A stretch of DNA of 42,114 bases from Thiobacillus denitrificans (GTDB taxonomy: Bacteria > Pseudomonadota > Gammaproteobacteria > Burkholderiales > Thiobacillaceae): NCBI GenBank assembly GCA_002343685.1, contig DDRS01000043.1, positions 17,419 to 59,532 of the forward strand. Reading direction: 5' to 3'. The translations under genes were made by a program, and so were the position numbers. This document shows, one piece after another, positions 33,355-42,114 of this stretch. Under the pieces are notes generated by a model that was not told the origin of the DNA, did no database searches, and saw only the letters and a program-made list of their open reading frames with translations. The number at the start of each line of letters is the position of its first letter. Position 1 is the stretch's first letter.

Positions 33355-35689
33355 CAGACGAAGCGGTATGCCAGTAACGGCGATGGGATGGTCGATATTC
33401 TGAGGCCACCACCCCGGCTTCGCCAAACGTCAGGCTGATGCGCCCTCCTGAGTCGCTGCGCAGAATGTTCGAATCCAGCGCACGAAACCGCGCCACGACC
33501 TGCGGATGGGGATGGCCGAAACGATTGCGATACCCTACCGTGAAGACCCCATAGCGCGGATGTACCTGCTCGACGAACTCGGCCAGCGACGAAGTGCGGC
33601 TGCCGTGATGTCCGGCCACCAATACTGTTGCCGATATATCCGTGCCGGATTCCAGCAATTCGAGTTCGCCACGCCGTTCGGCGTCCCCTGTGATCAACAG
33701 GCTTTGGCCGCCCCGGCTGACTTTCAGCACGCAACTGTAATCATTGTCCCGGCGGCCGGGCTCCGTATACGCCGCGACAGGTGGATTCAGGATGTCAAAA
33801 CGCACGCTGTCCCATTGCCAGTGCTGGCCGTGATGGCAATGGGACGGCGACGGGGCTGCCGTCAGAAGCGGGCTCGTCGTCGGCAAGCCGTGCAGCAACC
33901 AGCCTGTCGGAATATCGCGCAACACCGATCGCAAGCCGCCGCTGTGATCGTTGTCGTCGTGCGAGACGATGACGCCGGACAATTTCCCGATGCCCAATGT
34001 ACGCAAATACGGCACGACGATGCGTTCGCCTGCGTCGCTGCCGGCAAACGCCGGGCCCGTATCGTAGAGCAGCGCATGCGCCGCCGTACGGATCAGGATG
34101 GCCGTACCCTGGCCCACGTCGATCACGTCAGCCTGAAAGGTCTCGGGGGCGATGCTCGTTCGCAGCGGGAAGATCAGCGGCAGCCACAGCAGCCCGCCCA
34201 TCGCCCGCATCGGAAACCCGCGCGGCAACAACAGCCACAGCGTACCCGTCACCGCCAGCAGCAGCGCCCACCCTTCCGGCGCAGGTCGCGACACCACCGC
34301 CCAGGGCAGTTCGCTGGCCCAGGTCAGCCCTTGGCCAAGCCAGGCCATCAACCAGGCGGCCACATGCCACAGCGGCGGCACGATCACCCCCAGCAAGGCC
34401 AGCGGCGTCACCAGCCAGCTGACGACCGGAATGGCGACGGCATTGGCAAGCGGGGAAATCAACGACACCTGCTGGAACAGCAACAGCAGGGCCGGTGCCA
34501 GCGCCAGTGTGACTGCGCCCTGCACCGTCACCCAGGCACGCAGCTTGTCCGCTTGCCCCACACGCCCGAATGTCGCCCACAGGATGGCTGCCATGGCGCC
34601 GAACGACAGCCAGAAACCTGCCGACAGCACTGCCCATGGATCGATGACCAGAACGGCGAACAAGGCCCACGTCAGCGCCGTAAACGGTCGCGGTTCGCGT
34701 CGTCCCCAGAATGCCAGCGCCAGCACGCCGAGCATGAACAGGGTACGCTGTGCCGGCACCTGGAACCCCGCGAGCAAGGCATACGCAGACGCCGCCAACA
34801 CGGCAGCCAGCAGCCCCGCCTGCCGGGCCGGAAGACGTTCTGCCGCGCGCGGCCAGCGCCGCCAACCAAATGCCACTGCCCAACCCGCCAGCGCGGCAAT
34901 CATGGTGACGTGCAAGCCGGAGATGGAAAGCAGATGGTTTACCCCGGTCCGGGTGAAGGCGCGCCATTGGTCATGCGGAATGCTGCGCTGGTCGCCGACC
35001 ACCAGGGCAGCGATGACGCCGGCGTAGGGCGCGTCGCCCAAGGTGGCAGCGATCCGCTCGCGAATGGCGGCACGCGTAGCGGCAATCCACGCAGCAGGCG
35101 TAGCGGCCTGCGCATCCAGACGCCGGGGAGAGGGATTTTCGCGTACATATCCCGAGGCGGCGATGTCGCGTTCCAGCATCCAGGCCTCAAGGTCGAAGCC
35201 GTGCGGATTGTGCGTACCGTAGGGCCGCTTCAACCGTACCGTGAATTGCCAGCGCTCGCCCGCCTTCACAGTCGGATTGCGCGCGCCCTCGCGGGGCCAG
35301 TAGCGCGCAAGCTGGATGCGATGCAGGACAGGACCATGGGGCGTGAGGGTGCGCTCGACATCCAGCACGAAGCGCTCGCCTCGCGTATCGACCTGAGGCA
35401 GATCGTTCACCACGCCCACCACAACAAGGTCCACCCCCTGCCAGCTGTCCGGCAGACGATCGGCGAGGCGCAGGTCTGCCCGCCATGCGGCCCACGCAAA
35501 TCCCAACGCAACCCCCAGCAACACCACTGCCAGACGACGCAGCGTTTCGGGTACCTCTCTGGAAAAACGTGGAAGCCACAACGCCGCAGACAACAACGGA
35601 AGCAGCCACAGCCAGCGTGCGGAGGGCAGCACGGCCTGTTGTTGCAGCAGCCAGACACCGAAACAGAACGCGATGAGCGTGATCCGCAT
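33347..35689 (-). CDS. comEC: ComEC/Rec2 DNA-uptake channel protein
   Basis: 780-aa inner-membrane channel for single-stranded DNA in natural transformation. An N-terminal DUF4131 region with about three TMs is followed by the Competence domain (about 215-480: GDQRSIPHDQWRAFTRTGVNHLLSISG landmark) with many TMs. The C-terminal metallo-beta-lactamase-like domain (about 515-760) has SHDDNDHSGG and GHHGSRTSS. Complete length for Gram-negative ComEC. It starts 12 bp after the lolD stop. A ComEA-like gene lies at 41665. Confidence 0.95.
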   Translation of the reverse strand: MRITLIAFCFGVWLLQQQAVLPSARWLWLLPLLSAALWLPRFSREVPETLRRLAVVLLGVALGFAWAAWRADLRLADRLPDSWQGVDLVVVGVVNDLPQVDTRGERFVLDVERTLTPHGPVLHRIQLARYWPREGARNPTVKAGERWQFTVRLKRPYGTHNPHGFDLEAWMLERDIAASGYVRENPSPRRLDAQAATPAAWIAATRAAIRERIAATLGDAPYAGVIAALVVGDQRSIPHDQWRAFTRTGVNHLLSISGLHVTMIAALAGWAVAFGWRRWPRAAERLPARQAGLLAAVLAASAYALLAGFQVPAQRTLFMLGVLALAFWGRREPRPFTALTWALFAVLVIDPWAVLSAGFWLSFGAMAAILWATFGRVGQADKLRAWVTVQGAVTLALAPALLLLFQQVSLISPLANAVAIPVVSWLVTPLALLGVIVPPLWHVAAWLMAWLGQGLTWASELPWAVVSRPAPEGWALLLAVTGTLWLLLPRGFPMRAMGGLLWLPLIFPLRTSIAPETFQADVIDVGQGTAILIRTAAHALLYDTGPAFAGSDAGERIVVPYLRTLGIGKLSGVIVSHDDNDHSGGLRSVLRDIPTGWLLHGLPTTSPLLTAAPSPSHCHHGQHWQWDSVRFDILNPPVAAYTEPGRRDNDYSCVLKVSRGGQSLLITGDAERRGELELLESGTDISATVLVAGHHGSRTSSLAEFVEQVHPRYGVFTVGYRNRFGHPHPQVVARFRALDSNILRSDSGGRISLTFGEAGVVASEYRPSHRRYWHTASSDE

Positions 35690-35701
35690 CGCGTCGCCCG
35701 A

Positions 35702-36374
<673 letters not shown>

Positions 36375-36382
<8 letters not shown>

Positions 36383-37619
36383 AGCGCAACGCCTCCGCCG
36401 GATTGATGCGCGAAGCGCGCCAGCTTGGGTACAGCGTCGCGGCCAGACTGATGAAGAGCGAGACACCGGCAATGATGCCCACGTCGCTCCATACCAGTTT
36501 GGACGGCAGTTTGCTGATGTAGTACACGTCGGCGGGAAACAGGTCCATGCCGACCATGTGCTCGATGAAAGGCACGACGGTTTCGACGTTGAGCGCAAGC
36601 AACACGCCGCTCGCCACCCCCAGCAGCGTGCCGAACACCCCGATGAACGCACCCTGCACGATGAAGATGGCCATGATCGACGAGGGCTTGGCTCCCAGCG
36701 TGCGCAGGATGGCGATGTCGGACTGCTTGTCGGTCACGGCCATCACCAGGGTGGAGACGATATTGAACGCGGCCACTGCGACGATCAGCAGCAGGATCAG
36801 GAACATCATCCGTTTCTCGATCGACACGGCACGGAAAAAGTTGGCGTGGCTCTGCGTCCAGTCGGTCAGGTAATAATGTCCGACGAGGCTGCTCGCCAGT
36901 TCGCGCGTGACGAATGGCGCGCGGAACATGTCGTCGAGCTTCAGCCGCACGCCCGAAACATCGTCGCCCAGCCGCAGCAGCTTTTGCGCGTCCTGCAGGT
37001 TGATCAGGGCGAGCCCCGAATCGTATTCGAACATGCCAGCCTCGAAGATGCCGGTGACGGTGAACTGCTTCACGCGGGGCATCACACCGGCCGGCGTGAT
37101 GTTGCCCTGCGGGGTCAGCAGCACCAGCTTGTCGCCGGGCACCACATCCAGTGCACGTGCCAGTTCTGCACCCAGCACGATGCCGAATTCGCCCGGCTTG
37201 AGATCGGTCAGCTTGCCTGCCTTCATGTGCTGGGAAAAGTCAGCCACCTGGCTTTCCAGTTCCGGCAGCACGCCGCGGATGATGGCGCCACGCACCATGT
37301 CGCCGTTGGCCAGCATGCCCTGCGCGTTGACATAGGGTGCGCCGGAGACGACTTCCTTATTCTGCCGGGCCTGTTCCAGCACGTTGCGCCAGTCGGCAAG
37401 GCGATCGGCCGGACCGCTGATCTCCAGATGCGCCGCCACGCCGAGAATGCGCGCGCGCAATTCCTCCTGAAACCCGTTCATCACGGAGAGCACCACGATC
37501 AGCGCCATCACGCCCAACGCGATCCCGGCCATGGAAACGATGGAAATGAAGGAGATGAAATGGTTGCTGCGCTTGGCGTGGGTGTAGCGCAGGCCGATCT
37601 GAAGTTCGAAGGGAAGCAA
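36375..37619 (-). CDS. lolC: Lipoprotein-releasing ABC permease LolC/LolE
   Basis: 414-aa inner-membrane permease of the FtsX/MacB type. TM1 (about 23-48), a large periplasmic domain (about 50-270), then three TMs (about 275-300, 320-345, 380-400). The motif GFQEELRARILG after TM1 and MNGFQ are typical of LolC/LolE. Only one permease gene is present here, so it may act as a homodimer (LolF-like use) or have a partner elsewhere. First gene of the lolC-lolD-comEC-relA run. Confidence 0.94.
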
Positions 37620-37663
37620 AACGGGGCTCGCGGATTGAATTTCACGAGTATGCCACAGCCGCC

Positions 37664-38083
37664 CTACTCGCTCATCAGATGCAGCACCACACGACGCGTC
37701 TGGGACGCACGCCGATGCTCGAAGACGTAGATTCCCTGCCAGGTGCCAAGCAGTGGATTCCCTTCCGCAACCGGGATCGCTAGGTGCGTCTGCGTCAGCG
37801 CTGCGCGCACATGCGCCGGCATGTCATCCGCACCTTCCAGCATGTGTTCGTAAATCGGATCGTCCTCCGGCACCAGGCGCGACAGAAAACGCTCCATGTC
37901 GGTCTGCACCGTCGGATCGTAATTTTCCTGGATCAGCAGGCTGGCCGAAGTGTGGCGAATAAATAGGGTAAGTAGGCCTTGCCGGATGCCGCAGGTTCTT
38001 ACCCAGTCACACACCTGCGGCGTGAACGCATACAGCCCCTTGCCGCGAGTGGGTATGGTGATTTCATGAAAGGCTTGGCGCAT
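37664..38083 (-). CDS. YjbQ/UPF0047 family protein
   Basis: 139-aa protein with the UPF0047 signature HTSASLLIQENYDPTVQTDMERFL and HMLEGADDMPAHVRAAL...GTWQGIYVFEHR. Family members show weak thiamine-phosphate synthase activity in complementation tests, but the main function is unsettled. It lies just upstream of lolC on the same strand, with a 44-bp gap, and divergent from the RpfE-like gene by 41 bp. Confidence 0.93.
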   Translation of the reverse strand: MRQAFHEITIPTRGKGLYAFTPQVCDWVRTCGIRQGLLTLFIRHTSASLLIQENYDPTVQTDMERFLSRLVPEDDPIYEHMLEGADDMPAHVRAALTQTHLAIPVAEGNPLLGTWQGIYVFEHRRASQTRRVVLHLMSE

Positions 38084-38112
38084 GGACCGCTATTCTAGCG
38101 AATCCGCTTTGC

Positions 38113-38118
38113 TACACT
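38113..38118 (+). promoter_or_regulatory. Possible -10 box giving a leaderless RpfE-like mRNA
   Basis: TACACT lies 6 bp before ATG 38125, so initiation 7 bp downstream would begin at the start codon. No clear -35 is present at 17 bp spacing. No Shine-Dalgarno sequence is seen either. Confidence 0.35.
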
Positions 38119-38124
38119 CGGCGC

Positions 38125-39123
38125 ATGCTGTTCCTGATCCCCCATCTGTTCCCTTCTGCCTGGCTGCTGGAAGCCGCGACGCAGGATCTGCGCCTGCCTG
38201 CATTGCAGACCCTGCTGGCACGCGGCACTCGCCAATCCAGCCCGGCCGAAGGGATGGAAGCCATCCTGTGCGAGGCGCTGGGTATCGCCCGCCAGCAGGA
38301 CTGGCCAGTTGCCCCGATCAGCCTTGAGGCGGATGGCGACGTGGCCGGCGAAGCCTACTGGTTGCGTGCCGACCCGGTCCATCTGCGGGTCATGCGCGAC
38401 CGCATCGTGCTGGCCGACAGCGATACTTTGGAATTGACGCAACCCGAGGCCGATGCGTTGGCCGCCACAATCGGCCAGCATTTTGGTGCGAATCTAAGCC
38501 CGATAGCACACCACCCCAAGCGCTGGTACCTGCAGCTCGACACTGCGCCACGCCTGACGACTCACGCAAGGTCTGTTGCAGCGGGCTGCGATATCGATCC
38601 CTTGCTGCCGTACGGCGACGATGCCATGCAATTCCGCGCGTGGTTGAACGAAGTGCAAATGCTGCTGCACGACCATCCGGTCAATCTGGCGCGCGAGGCG
38701 CGCGGCGCGTTGCCGATCAATGCGCTGTGGCTGTGGGGGGGCGGGTGCCTGCCGGTGGCGCCCACCTCGACCGCCCCGCTGTATGCCCGGAATGCCGATG
38801 CACGTGCACTCGGCGCCTTTTGCGCCATGCGCGTACTGCCTATTCCTGAGCGCATGGATATCTCCCTGCTCGAAACGGCAGGCGTGATGCTATTGGACAA
38901 TTTGACGCACGCGGGACAGTACGGCGATGCCTATGGCTGGCGTGAGGCCTTGCGCGGTCTGGAGCGCGACTGGTTCGTTCCCTTGCAGGACGCTCTGCGC
39001 AGGAGTGGTCCGGAAGGGCTGATCCTGAATGATCCGGTCAATGGAAAGACGCTACGGCTTCACGCCAGCGATGCATGGAAATTCTGGCGACGCCCTCGGG
39101 ACCTGGCCTCGATGCTCGCCTGA
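38125..39123 (+). CDS. RpfE-type regulatory protein (phosphoglycerate-mutase-like annotation)
   Basis: 332-aa cytoplasmic protein resembling RpfE-like proteins of betaproteobacteria and xanthomonads, often annotated as cofactor-independent phosphoglycerate mutase-like. Supporting stretches: GEAYWLRADPVHLRVMRDRIVLAD, RWYLQL, NEVQMLLHDHPVN, and INALWLWGGG. No catalytic motif is obvious and the mechanism is unknown. In relatives the gene often precedes recJ; here rimO follows on the opposite strand instead. Confidence 0.75.
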   Translation: MLFLIPHLFPSAWLLEAATQDLRLPALQTLLARGTRQSSPAEGMEAILCEALGIARQQDWPVAPISLEADGDVAGEAYWLRADPVHLRVMRDRIVLADSDTLELTQPEADALAATIGQHFGANLSPIAHHPKRWYLQLDTAPRLTTHARSVAAGCDIDPLLPYGDDAMQFRAWLNEVQMLLHDHPVNLAREARGALPINALWLWGGGCLPVAPTSTAPLYARNADARALGAFCAMRVLPIPERMDISLLETAGVMLLDNLTHAGQYGDAYGWREALRGLERDWFVPLQDALRRSGPEGLILNDPVNGKTLRLHASDAWKFWRRPRDLASMLA

Positions 39124-39150
39124 ATCAAAGGCTCCGCGTCGCTGTGGCCG

Positions 39151-40482
39151 TCAGATCGGCGTCGCCCACAGGTCGTGTTCGTCGGCTTCCTCTACGCGTA
39201 CCTTGAGGCGTGTCCCAGGCTTCAGATCGAACACGCCTTCGAGATACACCACCCCGTCGATTTCCGGCGCGTCGGCATGGCTGCGCGCAAGCGTTCCAAC
39301 GTCGTCCTGTTCGTCGACGATCACCTCGATCTCACGTCCTATCTTGGCATCGAGTCGTGCCGCCGATATGTCTGCCTGCACGTCCATGAAGCGCTCCAGG
39401 CGCTCCTCTTTCAACGCCTCCGGAACGGCGTCGGGCAGCGCGTTCGCCGCGGCACCTTCCACTGGCGAATACTTGAAGCAGCCGACGCGGTCGAGCTGCG
39501 CCTCCTTGAGGAAAGCCAGCAGTTCCTCGAACTCGGCCTCCGTCTCGCCGGGAAAGCCGACGATGAAGGTCGAGCGCAAAGTGAGATCGGGCACGGCAGC
39601 ACGCCATGACCGGATGCGGTCCAGCGTCTTCTCGACCGCGCCGGGCCGCTTCATCAGTTTCAGAATGCGCGGGCTGGCATGCTGAAACGGAATATCGAGA
39701 TACGGCAGGATGATGCCGTCGGCCATCAACGGAATCACGTCATCCACGCTTGGGTAGGGATAGACGTAATGCAGGCGCACCCAGGCACCAAGGCTGCCGA
39801 GCCCGCCGGCGAGTTCGGCCATGCGCGTTTTCAGCGGGCGGCCATTCCAGAATCCGGGGCGATACTTCACGTCGACTCCATAGGCGCTGGTGTCCTGCGA
39901 GACCACCAGCAACTCCTGCACCCCTGCCTTGACCAGGGCTTCCGCCTCACGCATCACGTCACCGATCGGGCGGCTCACCAGATCGCCGCGCATCGATGGA
40001 ATGATGCAGAACGTGCAGCGGTGATTACAACCCTCTGAAATCTTCAGATACGCATAGTGGCGCGGGGTGAGTTTGATGCCCCCCGGGGGAATCAGGTCCT
40101 CGAACGGATCGTGTGGTTTGGGGAGCGCGGTATGCACTGCCTCCATGACCTCATCCAGCGCATGAGGGCCGGACACCGCCAGAACCTTGGGATGCGCTTC
40201 ACGTATCACGTCACCCTTGGCACCAAGGCAGCCGGTGACAATGACCTTGCCGTTCTCCGCCAACGCTTCGCCGATCGCCTCGAGCGATTCCTGTACTGCG
40301 GCATCGATAAATCCGCAGGTATTGACCACGACCACGTCGGCATCGTCATAGCTGCCGACGATGCCGTAGCCTTCGGCGCGCAGCTGGGTGAGAATCCGCT
40401 CGGAATCGACCGTCGCCTTCGGACAGCCGAGGGAGACGAATCCGACGTTCGGCGTGCGGGCGGGTTTGGCTTTGGTTACCAT
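39151..40482 (-). CDS. rimO: Ribosomal protein uS12 methylthiotransferase RimO
   Basis: 443-aa radical-SAM enzyme that methylthiolates an Asp of ribosomal protein S12. N-terminal UPF0004 domain with three Cys (SLGCPKA, NTCGFI, TGCLGA) for one Fe-S cluster. Radical-SAM core with CNHRCTFC near 150 for the second. C-terminal TRAM domain. The S12-specific SLGCPKATVDSE motif separates it from MiaB. It is divergent from the small membrane protein at 40510 with a 27-bp gap. Confidence 0.97.
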   Translation of the reverse strand: MVTKAKPARTPNVGFVSLGCPKATVDSERILTQLRAEGYGIVGSYDDADVVVVNTCGFIDAAVQESLEAIGEALAENGKVIVTGCLGAKGDVIREAHPKVLAVSGPHALDEVMEAVHTALPKPHDPFEDLIPPGGIKLTPRHYAYLKISEGCNHRCTFCIIPSMRGDLVSRPIGDVMREAEALVKAGVQELLVVSQDTSAYGVDVKYRPGFWNGRPLKTRMAELAGGLGSLGAWVRLHYVYPYPSVDDVIPLMADGIILPYLDIPFQHASPRILKLMKRPGAVEKTLDRIRSWRAAVPDLTLRSTFIVGFPGETEAEFEELLAFLKEAQLDRVGCFKYSPVEGAAANALPDAVPEALKEERLERFMDVQADISAARLDAKIGREIEVIVDEQDDVGTLARSHADAPEIDGVVYLEGVFDLKPGTRLKVRVEEADEHDLWATPI

Positions 40483-40509
40483 GACGTTCAGTCCTGATGG
40501 AGCAATAAG

Positions 40510-40728
40510 ATGTATATCGTAGCGATTGGCTGGGCCTATGTGATTCTCATGATGGCCATCACCGCCAGCAGTATCGGCAAGGCCTTGGCCGTCCTGTTTT
40601 TCCTTGGCGTATTGCCGCTGGCTCTGTTCATCTATGTCGCTGATGGGCCACGGCGACGCCGACGTTCAATGGCCCTCGCCGATGAAATAGCCCGCCAGGG
40701 CGACGGTCGCAACACCCAATCCGATTAG
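40510..40728 (+). CDS. Small membrane protein (72 aa)
   Basis: 72-residue protein with two hydrophobic helices (about 2-22 and 26-45), followed by a basic cluster GPRRRRRS and a polar tail. The start ATG 40510 has GGAG seven bases upstream. I do not recognise a family with a known role. The last 63 bp overlap the 3' end of the ZIP transporter on the other strand, so transcripts converge tail to tail. Confidence 0.65.
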   Translation: MYIVAIGWAYVILMMAITASSIGKALAVLFFLGVLPLALFIYVADGPRRRRRSMALADEIARQGDGRNTQSD

Positions 40729-41442
40729 CGTAAGCTGCTGCAGGGTTGCACCGATTTCCGCACGCTTGTGCAAACCGGGAATCAGATCCGACAAGGCCAC
40801 ATACAACATGCTGGCCCCCGCCAACCCGAGGAGTACCGGCATCCAGCCCTGCAGCATCGACAGGGCGTAATACCCGACCAATGCACCCAGCATGGTCGCC
40901 ACACCGGTCAGGAAATTGAGCGCCAACGCCTGTGTGCGGGTATAGCCCGAATGCAGAAGAATCAGAAAGTCACCGATTTCCTGCGGGATTTCGTGCGCGA
41001 TGATGGCCAACGCCGTGATTGCTCCCAAGCGGAAATCGACCAGGAAGGCACCGGCAATGATGATGCCGTCGACAAAGTTGTGGAAGGTATCGCCTACCGT
41101 GATCATCATGCCTGATCGCCCGTGATCATGGCCGTGATCGTGGCTGCTATGGGCTTCGCAGATCTCGTCGTGGCAATGACGCCACAACACCAGCTTTTCC
41201 AGCAAGAAGAACAACAGGATGCCGCCCAGCAAGGCATTGGCAACCGTTTTGACGTCCCCGCCCATTTCGACGGCCTCCGGCAGGACTTCCAACAAGGAGG
41301 CACCCAGCAAGGCACCGATAGCATAGCTCACCAGCACAGGTACCCAACTGGGGCGTGCAGAAAAGGCCAGTAGTGCAGCCAGCAACAAGCTCAGCACGCT
41401 GCCCGCGGCAGTTGCGACCAGAATGACTGCAAGGGTAGACAT
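40666..41442 (-). CDS. ZIP family divalent metal transporter
   Basis: 258-aa inner-membrane transporter with about eight TMs. A His-rich loop (HSSHDHGHDHG, about 105-115) is followed by metal-site helices TFHNFVDGIIIAG and AIIAHEIPQEIGDF, the ZIP signature. ZIP proteins import Zn2+, Fe2+ or related ions into the cytoplasm. The true start is ATG 41442; six more codons upstream are open but less likely. Unlike the island's copper genes, it lies in the chromosomal part. Confidence 0.93.
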   Translation of the reverse strand: MSTLAVILVATAAGSVLSLLLAALLAFSARPSWVPVLVSYAIGALLGASLLEVLPEAVEMGGDVKTVANALLGGILLFFLLEKLVLWRHCHDEICEAHSSHDHGHDHGRSGMMITVGDTFHNFVDGIIIAGAFLVDFRLGAITALAIIAHEIPQEIGDFLILLHSGYTRTQALALNFLTGVATMLGALVGYYALSMLQGWMPVLLGLAGASMLYVALSDLIPGLHKRAEIGATLQQLTLIGLGVATVALAGYFIGEGH

Positions 41443-41664
41443 GGAATGACAAACCACCAAGAAAGGGAGAGATTATACCGGTGGAAGGCATCGAGGCTGA
41501 TGCCCGAGAGCAAATCCACCTCTTGGGTTACATCATGAACGGGGAGTTGTGGCTGTCTGCCTCTCTATCGGAAGCAATCCCGTCGCGTATTCCGCAGCCC
41601 CAACAGACTACGGAATACGCCAGCAACACGCCGAGCCAAAATGGCTCAGTGAAGTGTAGTACGA
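41443..41664. other. Spacer between ZIP and ComEA-like genes
   Basis: 222 bp without a supported gene; a plus-strand 86-codon frame here looks spurious. It holds a perfect 10-bp inverted repeat (41585-41594 and 41611-41620) and a GAGCCA/TGGCTC hairpin at 41634-41648 just downstream of the ComEA-like stop. Confidence 0.5.
41585..41620. repeat. 10-bp inverted repeat, hairpin or operator
   Basis: GCGTATTCCG and CGGAATACGC are perfect reverse complements with a 16-nt spacer, 143-178 bp upstream of the ZIP start. No U-tract follows on the minus strand, so it may be an operator rather than a terminator. Confidence 0.5.
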
Positions 41665-41937
41665 CTATTTTTTGGCTTTTTCCGGGCCGACCGACAGTTC
41701 ACCCTTCAGTTTCTCGACGCTGGTACTGCCAAAACCTTTGACATTATCCAACTCGTCCAGGCTCTTGAAATTGCCATGTGCTTCGCGATACGTAATGATG
41801 GCCTTGGCCTTGGCCGGCCCAAGCCCCTTGACCGCCTCGAGTTCCGATTGGGTTGCAGTATTGATATTCACCGCCGCATAAGCGGGAAGCCCCATCAGGC
41901 CACCCAGAACCAATGCAACCATAACAAGCTTGTTCAT
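41665..41937 (-). CDS. ComEA-like helix-hairpin-helix protein
   Basis: 90-aa exported protein. A signal peptide (about 1-21, cleavage near AYA) is followed by a double helix-hairpin-helix DNA-binding domain: VNINTATQSELEAVKGLGPAKAKAIITYREAHG, then SLDELDNVKGFGSTSVEKLKG. It fits a periplasmic DNA receptor for natural transformation, working with ComEC. ATG 41937 has a strong AGGAGGA site. Its leader holds a hairpin (41960-41981) and a palindrome (42013-42028). Confidence 0.92.
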   Translation of the reverse strand: MNKLVMVALVLGGLMGLPAYAAVNINTATQSELEAVKGLGPAKAKAIITYREAHGNFKSLDELDNVKGFGSTSVEKLKGELSVGPEKAKK

Positions 41938-41959
41938 ACATCCTCCTGAAGTTTTTTAA

Positions 41960-41981
41960 CCGTGGGGGTATTCCCACACGG
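41960..41981 (-). other. Leader hairpin upstream of the ComEA-like gene
   Basis: CCGTG-GGG and CCC-A-CACGG arms (41960-41967 and 41973-41981) pair with one bulged A. It ends 14 bp from the AGGAGGA site, so it could affect translation. No U-tract follows on either strand. Confidence 0.45.
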
Positions 41982-42012
41982 CAAACTTACCTTCAACAAT
42001 GAGAATGTGCCA

Positions 42013-42028
42013 TACAACTAAAGTTGTA
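42013..42028. promoter_or_regulatory. 16-bp palindrome, candidate operator
   Basis: TACAACT-AA-AGTTGTA is a perfect inverted repeat 76-91 bp upstream of the ComEA-like start. Thirteen of its bases recur at 5815-5827. The regulator is unknown. Confidence 0.5.
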
Positions 42029-42100
42029 GTGTCCACCTATTTTATTGATTTAAATAAAGAAATAGTTGAATGTGCCGCGAGTAAAACGGATTCCCGCGCA

Positions 42101-42114
42101 ATAAAAAACCCCCT
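42101..42114 (-). terminator. Possible terminator cut by the right edge
   Basis: Read on the minus strand, the edge shows AGGGG followed by TTTTTTATTG, like the descending stem and U-tract of a terminator for a gene to the right. The rest of the hairpin is outside the window. Confidence 0.25.

Noticed and set aside
31123..33438. 771-codon plus-strand frame opposite relA (and similar long frames opposite comEC, guaA and guaB)
   Set aside because: Shadow frames of well-recognised minus-strand genes; no independent domains or ribosome sites.
41481..41741. 86-codon plus-strand frame near the ComEA-like gene
   Set aside because: It runs through a perfect inverted repeat and antisense into the ComEA-like gene, and resembles no family.

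Overview
The window reads as the junction between a conjugative genomic island (left, about 22 kb) and ordinary housekeeping chromosome (right, about 20 kb) of a GC-rich Gram-negative bacterium. Gene content (guaB-guaA pair, rnfH/ratA/smpB cluster, lolCD-comEC-relA, an RpfE-type protein, DUF4124 and polybasic small proteins) fits a betaproteobacterium, possibly of the sulfur-oxidising Nitrosomonadales/Thiobacillus type. The lineage is an inference from protein style, not a measurement.

Region 1 (1-5553), metal-resistance cargo: a Tat-exported copper oxidase CopA (minus strand, cut by the left edge) is divergent from a CopR/CusR-type response regulator and CusS-type sensor kinase. A perfect ATTACA-N4-TGTAAT palindrome lies in the shared promoter region. 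Downstream are a DMT/EamA transporter with a very His-rich tail and a DUF2127-like membrane protein. Region 2 (5554-6255) is a 0.7 kb non-coding stretch with three nested or adjacent inverted repeats, a candidate regulatory or oriT region.

Region 3 (6256-18427) is a compact, apparently intact conjugation operon: traG (coupling protein), an RHH protein, trbB, C, D, E, J, an EexN-like lipoprotein, trbL, F, G, I and a DUF2274 protein. Genes mostly overlap by 4 bp or are a few bp apart. No relaxase gene is present in the window. Region 4 (18449-22068) is the end of the island: an uncharacterised ~530-aa protein with a NERD-like motif, an AlpA-like regulator and a P4-type tyrosine integrase. The integrase is followed by four TACCGTCA repeats and a consensus IHF site, and then the 3' end of guaA, the presumed integration target.

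Region 5 (22051-42114) is chromosome: the guaB-SIMPL-guaA purine operon; a SoxXA-binding-protein-like lipoprotein and a DUF4124 protein separated by a terminator lying in coding sequence; rnfH-ratA; smpB; a small Arg-rich protein with an inverted-repeat-rich leader; mnmH; a Dyp-type peroxidase with a small membrane protein; the lolC-lolD-comEC-relA operon; yjbQ; an RpfE-like gene; rimO; a small membrane protein; a ZIP metal transporter; and a ComEA-like helix-hairpin-helix protein. No rRNA, tRNA, IS element or CRISPR array was seen. The strongest candidates for new biology are the NERD-like protein next to the integrase, the repeat-rich spacer upstream of traG, and the integrase arm-site array.
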